NCBI GenBank assembly: GCA_019044685.2
Contig: JAGTXX020000006.1
Location: 2,721,255-2,785,254 of the forward strand
DNA: 64,000 nucleotides
From: Nannochloris sp. 'desiccata'
Lineage: Eukaryota; Chlorophyta; Trebouxiophyceae; Chlorellales; Chlorellaceae
Reading direction: 5' to 3'
Shown here: positions 46,876-59,393 of the stretch, piece by piece
Numbering within the stretch: the first letter of the stretch is position 1
Layout of the letters: every line of letters begins with the position of its first letter
The notes under the pieces: model-generated
The model's input: only the letters and a program-made list of their open reading frames with translations
The model's database searches: none
What the model was told of the DNA's origin: nothing
Made by a program: the position numbers and the translations under genes

Positions 46876-48036
46876 TTAATACTCCAAATGCGTCCCAGAC
46901 AATATAAACATACACCAGGGGAATGCCACAGCGGGCAAACATGCACACATGAACATTTCCCATTTTGAAGGGAATATTGCGTTAGAATAGGCAGAATCTC
47001 CACGGCGAGATCGTAAAAATGACTTGCGTGCCTGTACTTCTCTACCATAAGCGATCCAACAGGGAATCCAGAGCCCAAAAATAAGTTGAAACGCTGCTTG
47101 GCTCCCAATGCACCGTTCGACTGAGAGCTCAGTAGGAGGGGTGGTAGAATCAGTCTTACTGTGTAGGGCTGTAGATGATGCTATTACCTTAGCTGCACTA
47201 TATAGACTGGTAGTAGAAGCTGAGGGCCAGAAGTTCCCTGTCAGGGTTGAAAAGAAAGGGTTGACCAGTTGACCATGAATCCAGTTATATGCACCCCTTA
47301 ACGCCGGACCTCTCAAACATATATTGCGATTACTGACAATCAATACTAAGCAATAGATACACTGAGTGATAAACATCCATTTAAACGCTAGATTTCCCAT
47401 GAAAGCCGTCATTACTAAGAACATAGCGCCATTGCTAGAGAACAGAGCTGTCAGTGCCTTTGCACGAGGCACCAAAGCTTCATCGCAGCCACTTCCTGTG
47501 CATGGATACAGATGGCCGTAGAATCTACCAACCTGTAAGAATTGTATTAGGTTTGCTGCAGTAACCCAGAACGGTCTGAAAGTGCTAATATAGTGTTTGT
47601 AGCTGAGCAACATGCCAAAAGCCGGTAGCAAGCCTGAAGGCATGCAAGAGCAAAGGAAATAAATTGCTGTCTGAGTGTTCCCACGTAGATAAGTTTTTAG
47701 TGCAGTTCCAATCCACCCCACAGCACGAATGCCCACTGCCAATACGAGCTGCATATGTAATTCGGAAGATGAAGAAGAAATAAATACAAAATAAGCAAGG
47801 GGCGGGGGCCAAAAATTGAGAGAGAAGGAAATGTGACGAACTAAAAATCACCATTGGACCACTCTTACGTCGTAAAAAACTTGTGATCTATTATGTGATT
47901 CTATAAATTCCTTTTCCAGTGCTTGATCTGTGAAGGCTAGATCAAGCCCCAGAACGATTGGATTTGATGTTAATTGTGACGACAGCGTCCTAGGCTCGTC
48001 AGATAGAAATGAATCTGGTGGCTCTGGTGCAGGCAT
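46876..48036 (-). CDS. Unknown multi-pass membrane protein, tandem copy 2
   Basis: Exons 48036-47869 and 47748-46876 (minus strand) encode 346 residues, with the intron at the same place as copy 1 (FYD/L). The second half (NRNICLRGPALRGAYNWIHG to YSNAIFPSKWEMFM) is almost identical to copy 1 at DNA level. The first half and the N-terminus (MPAPEPPDSFLSDEP) are more diverged. Same unknown family; head-to-tail duplication with copy 1. Confidence 0.8.
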
Positions 48037-48196
48037 CTTTAATAAATATTTTAGATAGCAATATTCGAATTTGTCCTGCAGCAGCGAGCTACTGGCATTT
48101 AATAAATATTTGAAAATTGGGCAGTATACTGTACTGTTACAGCTTTAAACGCTGCGCTGATTTTGTAAACAATTTACATTCTACAAGAAGCACAGA

Positions 48197-49049
48197 TCAC
48201 ATCAATTTCAATGTCCCACTATCTATAAGCGTATTCAACTCTTTAGAAAGACGGTGTAAAGGCAGCCCCACCACATTAAAATAACAGCCGTTAATTGACT
48301 GAACAAACGGTGCTGCCTTTCCTTGAATACCATAACTACCTGCTTTACCGAAAGGCTCTCCACTTGCTACATATGCATCAATCTCGCCACTTGACAGATT
48401 ATCAAACGTGACTGTTGTCGTCTCTACAAAACTATGCACTGCCCATTCTATAGCACCGTCTTCACTGCTTGTTACTGGAGTTGCTAAAGCTACACCTGTG
48501 TGAACTTGGTGGCTGCTCCCATTGAGCATATCTAACATTCTCTTGGCATCAGCAGAATCGGCAGGTTTCTCAAGAATATGTCCTTGGCATTCTACTACTG
48601 TGTCGGCGCTAATTATGAGGTATGCAGGTTCTTTCATGTTTTGAGCGACATCGAGAGCTTTGTGGGTAGCAGTTAATTCAGCATATGCACTACCAGTCAC
48701 CGTGTCTTTGGGGAGATCCTCTTCAAAACTGCTCACAATTACCTGTAACGAGCATAAAATTCAAGAGAAATATGTCAGCGGTAGCTTTCTATTCTCATGT
48801 TCTTACAGACAGGATATTTGGGGGAAGGCGGTGGCAGTGGCAGTAAATTGTCATTAATATTTGCTGTTCTTTGAAAAGCGCTAGTTAACAAATTTCAAAT
48901 CAATTTCAACGTCCCAGTACCTCATATTTCAGCCCGATTTGTTTCAGGAGTTCTTGGCGCCGCGGAGAAGCACTGGCAAGTATGATCCGCCGATGGACCA
49001 ATTGCGGAACTTTTTCAAGGATCATCGCTCGAACAGGCGATTGCCGCAT
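48197..49049 (-). CDS. Maf/ASMTL-type nucleoside triphosphate pyrophosphatase
   Basis: Exons 49049-48921 and 48742-48197 (minus strand; TATGAG/gtactg to gttacag/GTAA, phase 0) encode 224 residues. Maf signatures are all present: IILASASPRRQELLKQIGLKYE, then VSSFEEDLP, ISADTVVECQGHILEKPADSADAKRML, and FGKAGSYGIQGKAAPFVQSINGCYFNVVGLPLHRL. Maf enzymes hydrolyse non-canonical nucleotides (dTTP/UTP or modified UTP/CTP) to monophosphates, preventing their incorporation. The short N-terminal extension has no strong targeting signal. The gene is divergent from the GRIP golgin, 280 bp between start codons. A minus-strand TGTAA lies downstream near 48173. Confidence 0.95.
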
Positions 49050-49329
49050 TACCAGAGCTAGTTAACAAGTTCTTAATTCCGCTCAAACTGTTTCAACAGT
49101 TAATGAATGCCTCAGATTGAGTATGAGTTCAGTAAAGAGGGCCTCTTCCTCCACGTTCCAACCAGTGGTTGAACCACACAGCTGCTAGGCTAGAGGGAAA
49201 ACCATGACTGCCCTTTTTGAAGCGATAAAGGCGATTCCTGCAGTATTTCTTTCGCAGCGTTTGCATACAAATGATTCAATCTAAATCCGACATTGATGGC
49301 TTCTGACGAATGCAATTAAACTTGAAAAT

Positions 49330-51644
49330 ATGCAGAATCAATTTAAAACTTTTCAAACTAAACTTCAAAGCACAGTAAAGGATCTCAACGCAAACATCAC
49401 CGATGGCGCGACACGGTAAGAAAGAAGGAGGCAGCTATCATCATTGTTAGGGCTGGCTTATTGCAAGTTGACTATATTTTTCGATCAGTCTATATCTTCC
49501 CCGCTGGTGGTGATCAACTTGTTTAATTCTCATTTCAACCCATATAAATGACTTGCAGTCTCAAGCAGCAAATAGTAGAGAATGTCGCAGCTCAAGCTGG
49601 GTCATCCCAGGGCACCACCAGCCTTGAACCCTCCCCTTCAAAACAAGGAGGAAGTGACGGGTATTTGCGTCTGCCTGTTGAGAGTGCTAAAAAACTCAGA
49701 TGGTATGATCAGCATGATATGAAGATGATTATCCAGCTACATCTTCGAGAAAAACATGAACTGATTCAGGCAAATAGCTTATTGAGAGAGGCACTACAAA
49801 AGATGGGAGGTGCTTCTCACCCAGAAGTGGCGGCAGTGAATGCTGCTATTGATAAAATTAAAGTTGATGATGATGCGTTGAATGATGTATTAGTATTAGC
49901 AGCACAGTCGGAAATAGATAGACTGCAAGAACAAGTGGGAAATCTGTCCACTGAGCTACGATCATTGCAGCAACAACAACAGCAGGCAGCGGTGGCGTCT
50001 GCAAGCTTAGCAGAGAAAAATGAGGAAGAAGCAGGTGCGACTGATACGGAAGGTGCAAGATATGACGATGGTATTGCTACTGACAAGAAATCGTCTACAT
50101 CTAGTTGTTCCCACTGCTCTGCTCTACGGCAACAAACTGCTCGATTAACTTCAGCTCTGGCCGAAGCCTCCGCTGCCAAGGATGTGGCTGAAGAACAGCT
50201 AGCAAAATATAAAGAGAAGCACAATGAAATGCAATCTGCTCAACTAGAAGTGGTTAGACTATCACAGGATGAGAGATTACAAGCTGAAGCTAGGTGCGAA
50301 GAGGCTGAGATCAAAGCAACAAAAGAGGCAAAGCGTGCCGAGCAGCTTTTAATTGAATTAAAGAGCTTCAAAGAACGAGCCCAGAAAGCTGAAGCGTCGC
50401 TGCAAGACGAGCGTTCTAAACATGCTGTCAAAACAGTTGCTACAGAAGCAAATCAACGAGCCAGAGCAGCAGAGCTAGAAATGACTACAGCGTCTTTATC
50501 TCACCAACTAGCCTCATCTCAAGCACAGGTTACGGCATTAGAAAATAAATTATCAGCAACTGAAGCTGAAGCTGCACGGGCTGCAGCTGATGCGAGAGAT
50601 TTAGAATCAGCTGCATCTGAGCGTGATGATTTATACGCTCGGTTGGCAGCAGCAGAAGCACGGCTAGAAGAAGGTAGAGCAGTACAACTTTCTTCTGGTG
50701 CTCTTCGAGATATGTTTGAACAAAGTGAGTCAAAGAGGGTAGTAGCTGAGGAAGAGTTAGTAGCTACAGCGAAATTAGCAGCTGAGCTTGAAGAACGGCT
50801 GGCTCAAGCCACCGTTAGCGCAGAGGACGCTTTGCTAGAAGCACAGCAGGCAGGTGTAAAAGCTTCAGCAGTCTGGGAAGCAATAGATGCAGCAGTGGAA
50901 GAGAGATGGAGTCAAGCTGGTAATGATAGGTCGAAATGGCCTGCGTGTGCACAAGAAGAAATCGAAGCTGTAGAGGCACGGCTGTCAGCTCTGAATGCAG
51001 CACATAAATCACTACAAGAAAAGTTACAGTTAGCTGAATCTGCTCAGAAAAAAGCTGAAGAAGTGTCAGTAGCTGCAGAACAGAAGGCATTAACTGCCGA
51101 GGCTGGATTAGAGCGTTTAGCGCGATCTTCTGAACAAAGAGAGCGAAGGCTTGAAGCAGCAGCATTGGCTGCAACACGACAAGTTGATGAATTTAGAGCT
51201 GCATTAGGTCGATTAGAACGTGAAAAAGATCAGTTAGTTGAAGATAGAAATAGCTTGGAAGAGGCAGCACGTGAAGCATCTACTGCAATGGCCGGAGCAA
51301 GGATGCATGCTGGCAGTGGAAGTATTAGTGAGGGTGGTGGTGTTTATAATAGCAGCAGCACGATTAATGAAGAAAAATCATTGTATCTAACACCTTTGCC
51401 ACGCCGCCCTGGAAGCAGTGATAATAGTAATGGTGACACTGCCCATCTCATGGATCCTACTGATTTAATGTACCTCAGAAATGTGCTGCTCAAGTTTCTA
51501 GGAGCTCATCTAGAAAACAGAGTTCAAGAATGCGAAGTGCTTCTGCCTGCATTGGCTGCAGTGCTTCGAGCATCACCTGTCGAGTACCATAAATTAAAAG
51601 AGATGCATACCAAGTCACATGCTCTATTAGGTGGGTGGATTTAA
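49330..51644 (+). CDS. GRIP-domain golgin (coiled-coil Golgi tether)
   Basis: Exons 49330-49415 and 49559-51644 (ACACG/gtaaga to cttgcag/TCTC, phase 2) encode 723 residues. Nearly the whole protein is Ala/Glu/Lys/Gln-rich coiled coil, preceded by LRWYDQHDMKMIIQLHLREKHELIQANSLLRE. The C-terminus LMYLRNVLLKFLGAHLENRVQECEVLLPALAAVLRASPVEYHKLKEM is a GRIP domain, with the conserved Tyr of MYLRN that docks Arl1-GTP at the trans-Golgi. By known function it tethers vesicles at the trans-Golgi; plant AtGRIP is the closest named relative. A TGTAA follows near 51688. Confidence 0.92.
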
Positions 51645-51713
51645 AAATATTAAAAATATTTATTTAGAGTCGTAAAAATGCAAATTGTGTAAAAACGAAT
51701 GAATTTATTGATT

Positions 51714-54700
51714 TTATTTTCTTTGCTGCCGACGATTGTTGCCAACATTACTTCTATTATCACGACCTCCTCCGTCACGTTCTCTCTGACGATCACGAGG
51801 CCGTCCGCGATCTCTTTCGCCTCTATCGCTATCTCTTTTACTACTCAGGCGTCTTTCTTCTCTTCTTGGCTCATCACCACCACCACCACTGCCGCCACGT
51901 TTGGTGTTGTCATCTTTTCTGTCTTGTTGCTGCTCTACTCTATCAGCAGTGAGATGGCTGTTACCTCCTAAGCGACCACGAAGACGCGATGGTGCTGCAT
52001 TATCTCTATCAGATTTTGCACTACCATCAGCAACAACAACAGGGGCTCTTTCTTTGCTACTACCCCCGTCCCTGCCACGTCGTTGCTTTTTATCGCCCCC
52101 CCGTTTTTGCCTTTTTCCACGCCTGCCTTCATCATCGCTGCCATTAATAAATGCATCACGACCATCATTGCGACCAAATATCTCTTCCTTTGCTCCTCTC
52201 TCAGGTGCTGCAGGACGGGTGCTTTCTTTCTTCTTTCTGTCATCCCTCTTGTCCCGGCGGTCTCTCTCCTCAGCGCCACCTTCTCGTGGAGAACGAGGCT
52301 GATCACGATCTCTATCTCTAGTATCACGGCCACCACTGCGATCTCTATCACCACGCCCACCGCGATCACGATCAGATTTAGAAGCATCCATGCCACTACC
52401 ACCACCAGTGCTAGGGCCCTGCTGGCGGTCTGCCTGTGCAGCTCGGGCGATGGCTCTAGCAGACTCTAAATCAAGCCGTTCCTGGTCACTGCGACGACGA
52501 GGCTCACGCTCGCGAGCAGAAGCATCTGATTTGCCATCAACGTCACGTTTACGTTTACCAGCGCTATCACGCTCGGATCTCTCTCCTCCTCTGCGAGAAG
52601 AAGGAGGGGGAGGAGGAGGAGGATGCAGTGGCTGCAGTTGATCTCTGTCATCTCTCCGTGCTCGTTTAGATGAAGGTTCAGCAAGAGCAGGGCGAGGACG
52701 ACGGCCGCTATCTTTACCACCACTAGGAACAAACTCAGGAGCATCCACACGTAAAATACCTCGTCGATCTTCACCACGACCACGAGGACCATCTTTTCCT
52801 TTTTCTTTTTCTCTGCCACTACCTCCACCTCCACCACCATTACGCTGTTGCTGGTCTGCCAGCTCTTCTCTGTGGCTGTCTCTCCTCTTTTCAGATTCAT
52901 CACCATCAATGTGTTTATCTCTATCTTTATGTCCAGTCTGCGGATCATTTTCTACCTTTTCTTTCTCTCCTTTATCTTCGGCAGCAGCAGCTGTAGATGA
53001 TTTTGGCGCTTTCTTCCTTAGAGGCGGTGGCAATCCAGCATACTCTTGCCTGGTAGCAACCACAGCTCGCTTTTTATCACGCTGAGCCATTTCCAAAGCT
53101 GTACAATACATTCTAGCCAACGTTTTTAGATCTTCACGAGGATCACTGTCCCTAATAGGGCCCAGCATGCGCAGCAGCTCTTGAATATCTTCCTTTGTAG
53201 CAGGATAGATACGCACCATTCTATTAAGGACCAGCAAAGCATTCTTCATTTGCATATAATCAGCAGAAGACAAGCATGTGCAAAACACATCTAAAGTGAA
53301 TTTACGGTGCCAGTTGGCAGACAGTCTCACAAATTCTGAGTGAGAAGCTTGTGATAAAACCCCAGATTTATAGGTGCGGAAGGCCTCTGAAGTAGCACAT
53401 TCACGAGCATAATGACTGGCAGAGCGCCAACGAGTTACCATAGCCATTAGATCAGCAAAGAAGATACCGAGATTAGTAGCTTCACGGGAAGTGCAGCAAC
53501 GAACAAGGAAACCAAGCTCTTTGAAAAGCTGCAATGATGAAAGAAATTGAAGACCGCAGCGTGAGAAAAGAATACCAGCTGAGGAAAACACAGCTAATTG
53601 TCGACCTATATCTTAATAGGGTTATCTTACCCTGTCTACTATAGCCAGCAATCTAAATCCAGGTGGACCTAAAGCATGTGCTTTGCGTAGAAAGCGAGCA
53701 CAGTACAAAGCATCGGCGGGAGAATTAAGAACACGTGGCAGAATACAGAACTGAACAAATTCACGTGCAGCAGCAGCCTGAGATTCAGCAGTATCCATAA
53801 GAACCCTGTAAAAGTAGATTTGAGAAGAGAATATGCAATAGTTAGAATGAAATATTTGTATCTTTAATTAATTGCGATTCATAAAAAAACTTACCAAGCT
53901 CCTCTAGTTAATTTTAATCGAGCATCGACAGCAGCTGCATTGGCTTCTTGCTCCTTGAGATCTACAGGAAGCTTTGCAGCAATAGCTTCAAGGCGTTCTA
54001 CTTCTCTAGCAAGCCCTTCCATGTCGGCTGCCTGCTGCTGTGGTGCAGGGTATCCACCATGATGCCCCCCACCACCTTGTCTCATGTTGCCACCACCATA
54101 GCTAGGTCTCTGTGCATCACGACGAGTCGCTTCTAGGTCATCACGAGCTGCACGTGCTGCACTGCGTGTCTGTGTAAGAGTAGCACTGTACCTGGCAGCA
54201 GGCACATCAAGATCGTAGAGTGCCAGCGCCCAAAAGGTAACGAAAAGAGTTTGGGACATGCCACGGAAGCCACCTTCAGGAGCTAGAGAAGAGGTTTGTT
54301 CTATTAATTGATCCCAACTCATGAGTGGAAGGTCGCTTGCTGCACCAGGAAGAGCAGCTGCAGCAGCAGTCAATACGGCGGCGACGGCGGTATTGGGACC
54401 ACCACCACCAGGAACTTCTCCATCCTCTGCATCTATCGCAGAAGTATCTCCATTTCCACCATTTATTTCACCTTCTTCATCATCATCTACAGCTCCTCCT
54501 GGCGCAGGAGACACAGCAGTAGCAGCAGCAGCTTCACCTTCCTCTGCTTCTTCTTCTACAGGAGCAGGAGGTGGCATAATGCCATGAATCAACGGTCTAT
54601 GCAACTCAAATATAATCTCTGGATCGAGGCTATATTCAATAGCAAGATCTTTGATACTAGGTAAACGGGCAGCATAGTCTGCAACAGGGAGGGCCTTGCG

Positions 54701-57275
54701 AAGGAACTCCGCATACTGAACAGTGACCTCTTGACAACGATCATAGAGCTCAGCTACTAGTTTAAGATGCGAGACTTGAGATTGTAGCGTAATAAGCTTG
54801 CGTTGTTGTGCCAAGAGAATCAGCAGTGGCATTGCTAGCTGATCGTTTTCAGGTCCGATGCAGAGCGCTCGGAGGAGCCGCTGCCTTCCACGTTCTGCAG
54901 CTCTTTCATTTCCAGATTTACTCTGTTCACCAAGCTGAGCTACTATTATTTGACCTATTAAAGTCTCGCTGCCAGAGAGAGCATCCAGTTGTCCATCACT
55001 CACTTCAAATACTGGCGCCACACCAGTCATGGTAGCAATCAATTCCCAAAGTACTAGAATATCTAAAGATTCACATCCTTTAAGCTGATTTGCAATGTAC
55101 TGAGCTAAGGCAGTGACTTCAACGGATTCATGCTTACGTGCTAAAACACCAGTAAATGCAGCAAGCCATTGAAACCACTCTTCAAGATTGATGCCGTCAT
55201 CTTTAAGCTTGCGCCGACGGGAGGCTAGCTGGCATAGTACAGCAAAGGTAGCAACATCAAATGCAAGTGGAGTCAAGTATTTAAGGGCTTCAGATATAGA
55301 TGCTACCATTCCTGGCATACCCATTACCTGTCGCAGCAGCTGTTCAGCGACTGCCAGCGGATTTGCATGAGTAATCTTAGCAAGCATTCGACCCAGGGGA
55401 CGCATAGTAAGTTTGGCTTCACGACGATTTGCAGGAGCAGTAACTCGTCGTAAAATACGACGTACTTCAGTCTCTGCGAGCTTGGCAGAAGCTCTTAAAA
55501 GTGGTGACTTTGCAGCAGCATCTCTCACCTCCCCATAAAGACAGAAACGCTTTGTATAAGGAAGCTTTGAGAGAGCAGCCCACACTTCTAAAGATAATGC
55601 TACATTACCAGGAATCAATGCAGCAGCAGGCATCACATAACTACCCAGAATCTCTACTGCCCGAGCATCAGTATTATTAGATGACAACACAGCTCCAGCC
55701 AGTCGTGTAAGCCTTGTTAAAGTAGCTACATCATGGTAGAGATGATGTCCAACGAGACGAAGTAGTTCAATAGCATAATTGGAAATTGCGTAATCTACTT
55801 CGGCAGATGTAACATTAGTACCAGCCACAAGCTCTTGAGCTTTTCCGCCAGGGTAAAGATGCTCGTACTGTGGAGCAATTTCAGCAGCTAAGAGAGCACA
55901 GAGAGCTTCACCAACCTCAGGAAACACAGCTACGTCATGCAAACCAAGAGCAGCAAGCCATTTCATAAGTTGCACAGCATGCTCCCAGGCTCCAGGTACA
56001 CGCAGCAACGCAGCCAGCAGTGACGTCCTCTGCTGCAGAGCACCTTGTCCAGCAATAATTACATTGGTAGCTAGTGGTTTAGGATCTAGATCTAAAGCAG
56101 CAGCACTCTGCCCTGCGCGTCTCCTTTGCTGCTCTTGCTGTTCATCTCCAGCACCGGCACCTTCAGTTCCAGAGGTGAGTGAAATAACACCAATACGTTT
56201 CACGGCAGTTTCTAAATCAGCTTCACATTGCTTCCATGCAGCAGCTACTTCTTCATCATTACTAGGAGATAAATGACCCAGTAATGCTTTTAATTCAACA
56301 ACATCAGCATTTACTAGCTTGGCAGCAGCAGTATATAATCCAGGTGGAAGCACTTGAAGTACTTTTGATCCAGATTTTTCTTCTGTTTCTCCCGCCGCAA
56401 CCAAAACGACACTACGAGCAGAAAACTGAAATCCAAGTAGCTGTGTGACAGCATCAGCACTAAACAACTTCATAATTAATTCTAAAAATGCATCATTATG
56501 TGACTGTACGGTAAATGCATCCAGTACCAAGCTACATGTACGATTTGGATCCAGAGCAAAATATCCAATTAAAGATTTGATTTCATCCACAGCAGCATCA
56601 ACACAAGGACCAGGAGTGAGAGCACCAGCACCAACTTGATTCAGCAAAGTAACTAGTTTGGAATATCCTTCACTTTCTTCACGCAATAGGTTGAATTTGC
56701 GTTGGGTGTAGACATGGCGAGTGTTTGATCGAATTTCTTTCTTTCGGAAACCGTCTCTGTAATTTACTATTAAACCAGCCCATTCTAAGAAATCGCCTTC
56801 ACTAACTTCCATAAGAATACGTTTACTAAGCCATCCAGTGTTAATCAATACTTTAGCACAGTCTGCAACCCTTGATTTAAGAGGTTCACTGCCAGAGTCG
56901 TTCATGTTGTTGCTGCTACATTCGAGCCAGGTAAACCAAAGAGCATCCGCGAGGGCAGTTTCTAGGGATGGAGATGGTTCAGAAATCCCTGCTAACCTCA
57001 AAGCATCTCCAACTTTTGTCGCGTTCAGTTTCCTAGAGCGCACAGCTCTTGTTAATTCTAGCAAAAGGGCCTCGTCCTCCACTGGTCGAGAAGAAGCAGA
57101 TGGAGGAGTGACCTGCAAGTAGATGGATTTTATAAAAACAGCGGGGTTGGCGTTTCTGGTCTACATGCCGTTTATCTCAATTACCAATTAGACAAGGAAA
57201 TTGGCCTACCTCTTTGCCGTCATTTAACGCTGAGCAGATTTCTGATGAGAAGAATTCGAACTCTTGAGAACCCAT
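51714..57275 (-). CDS. THO2: THO complex subunit 2
   Basis: Four exons (minus strand: 57275-57210, 57112-53895, 53805-53631, 53528-51714) encode 1,757 residues, close to Arabidopsis THO2. THO2 landmarks include LLGFQFSARSVVL, IVAQLGEQSKSGNERAAERGRQRLLRALCIGPENDQLAMPLLILLAQQRK, SFVTFWALALYDLDVPAARY-like text near residue 1005, and the C-terminal domain FVQFCILPRVLNSPADALYCARFLRKAHALGPPGFR followed by LGIFFADLMAMVTRWRSASHYARECATS. The final 400 residues are RS/RD/RE-rich with GRGD repeats, typical of THO2 tails that bind RNA. THO2 is the scaffold of the THO/TREX complex coupling transcription to mRNA export. A second mRNA-processing scaffold (CPSF160) lies in the same window. Confidence 0.94.
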
Positions 57276-57844
57276 TAAAGCAGATGCTAATTAATTATTG
57301 ATGATATGTTAATAGTATTTTCACCCTCTCTGCCGATGCTTTATGGCGTTTATAGTAGAAGTCCAAAGTTAAGTGATCAAAAATATTTAAATTATTGTGC
57401 CCGTCTCTGTGAAACACAATGAAATACATTCGTGGCGTTTTAAGCACATTATCGCTAACTCAGATAGCATTGAATTTCTTAGTATGCAATGAAAATGCAA
57501 GCAGCAGTGTTTCTTTCTTATATAAGGACTTCAAAGTTTGGCCTGCTGGGAGATGGTGGCCCAGTGGGAGCAGGCAACCCAAACAGAATTAGAAGAAATA
57601 TTTATCCCAGAAATATAGGTATCCCACAAATATAGGTAGCAATACAATCTGTTTTCACTGAAATAGCTGATATTTAACTTTAAAGCGATCCAGTTCTGAT
57701 CAGCAAGTTCATCACAGTCTGTTTCTTGAGATACTTAACACTTCTTATCTGCATGTGCGTTGACATGTGTATTTTGTTGACATGTAACAGGCTTCATCAT
57801 TTTTTATACTTCTAGCAGTTTTTTGAATCCAGCCTCCAGCATGA
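57276..57844. other. Upstream region of THO2, no gene
   Basis: AT-rich, with no supported gene. CAGTGTTTCTTT at 57504 resembles the 59091 hAT-like terminus but is not supported by a target duplication. Confidence 0.3.
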
Positions 57845-58746
57845 TCAGCTCTCGCAAGCCAAATGGCAGCAGCTCCCCCCAGCTGCAAGCTTCTGGGAGA
57901 ACGGATGAAATGCAAAATACGCAATGTCGCTCAAGAGATAATCAGCCCATTTGCAGACACGAGGCTCCAGGCTCTTCAGCCTTACCATAGCACACCACCG
58001 GCCAGGTTTTCGTCGCTTGCCAATGGGTATCCAGGATGTTCTCAGGTCCAGCTTGGAAACTTTTGTTCTCCCTTTCATAGTGCTCTGCAACTTTTGCACG
58101 CATGTTGTGTTGACAACCCCTTGCAGCGCCTCAGTGAATGTGGGAATACTGATGCCTGCTCCCCCGCCAAGTAACCGCTCCTTGGCGTCGAACTCCTCCA
58201 AGACCCCCTGCAGAGCTTGAATGCCGTCCTGCAGGCTGCCTTCTCCTGAACAAACCTCGCAATAACCCTCGCGACCGCTTCCAGCCTGCCCTTCTGAATC
58301 GTGAGACTGCGCGCCTGCTTGCAGAAAGTTGCCTCCTCCTCCTCCTCCTCCTCCTCCTCCTCCTCCTCCTCCTCCTCCTCCTCCTCCTCCTCCTCCTCCT
58401 CCTGCTGCTGCGCAGGCTGGACCTCAGCAACTCGCTTCGCAGGGCGTCCTCTCTTCTTTTTCCGAGACCTGGCAGGATCGATAACGGCGTAGTCCGCGAA
58501 AGAAGTAGGGGTTTTATCACCCCCGCGAGGTCTTGCCACCCCTGCAGCAACACCGACAAGGTCAGCTAAAAAGTAGTACAAAACATCGACAAGTGAGAAT
58601 CTAAACGCACTTGTGCGTTCACTAGAAGTCGCCAGTGCTTGAGACTGCTCTCCAACAGGAACTGAGGGCTCTGGCGGGGATTCTGTTGCTGTGGGCAAGA
58701 CCCTGGGCTGGGCTTCAAAATCAACGGTGGCTGCTGCAGGCTCCAT
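57845..58746 (-). pseudogene. Acidic AT-hook-like protein, frame broken
   Basis: The upstream frame starts at 58746 (MEPAAATVDFEAQPRVLP) and encodes KKKRGRPAKR, an AT-hook-like RGRP core, then a poly-Glu run from a GAG microsatellite, then QKGRLEAVARVIARFVQE. After about 58255 sensible protein (LQDGIQALQGVLEEFDAKERLLGGGAGISIPTFTEALQGVVNTT...) continues in another frame to 57845, so a one-base shift lies near 58250. The GC content and third-base use are higher than in neighbouring genes. It lies beside a hAT-like terminus and may be element cargo or a decaying host gene. No family is recognised; the AT-hook suggests DNA binding. Confidence 0.4.
58332..58403 (+). repeat. (CTC)n microsatellite
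   Basis: About 24 uninterrupted CTC/TCC units, encoding poly-Glu on the minus strand of the AT-hook-like frame. Confidence 0.95.
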
Positions 58747-59040
58747 GTTGCTCCGGGAGAATGCTACTGTGCTTCAAAATAAAAGTTCTTTGATTCAGCA
58801 TGATAAATTGAACCTAGGCTGTAGAATACACTACCTGCATGGGGCGTGTGGCAGCTTCTTGAAGGTTGGAAGCTGTTGCAGTACCAGTCAAGAAAGGTGG
58901 AAGGATTGCTTGCCTTGCAGAATCTATAGGATATAAAGACAGTTCGGCTATCTATTTCAACATTTTCCCCTCGTCCTTTAGATTACAGTCTGGCCTGACG
59001 CGGCACTTTTTTCACCTGCAGCGCGTGATACTGCCGAATT

Positions 59041-59091
59041 TGCCTCGATTGTCGGCATTTTTGGCATATATGCCGGTTTAAAGAGACACTG
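59041..59091 (-). mobile_element. Terminus related to the 37-kb hAT element
   Basis: The reverse complement from 59091 reads CAGTGTCTCTTTAAACCGGC and then ATATATGCC and AAAATGCCG. It matches the left end of the 37151 element at about 33 of the first 40 positions, including the CAGTG terminus and the internal CCGGCATATATGCC palindrome. The other end could not be located. Confidence 0.6.
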
Positions 59092-59393
59092 AACCTGAAA
59101 CTGTTACATTAAAGTGATCTCTAGCAACAAAATATCGCGTCATCACTCAGGGTCCAGTAGAGCATCCTCTCAACGTCTAATAGGAGGTATACGAGCCCCA
59201 TGGCTTCATAAAAACAAAAAGAAAAACTGAAGCTAAAAGGAGGCGGGACTCGTTCCGGTAAAATGAACCCCTAGGAGCTTCCATCCAGCTCCCTTAATAA
59301 AAATCATTATCAACTTAACAAACATACAAATAACATTTGTACATTACGTATCATCCACCATTGGGTAATGGGATCAGATAGAAAAAGATAAAT
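59092..59393. other. Intergenic between hAT terminus and LINE fragment
   Basis: No gene. It may include the 3' untranslated tail of the LINE fragment, which reads leftwards. Confidence 0.3.

Noticed and set aside
51714..52645. Plus-strand open frames opposite the RS/RD-rich tail of THO2
   Set aside because: They are Ser/Pro/Leu-rich mirror frames of a low-complexity repeat, with no independent gene features.
57504..59091. Possible second complete hAT element starting CAGTGTTTCTTT
   Set aside because: The flanking octamers (GCAAGCAG and AACCTGAA) do not match, so the left end is unsupported.
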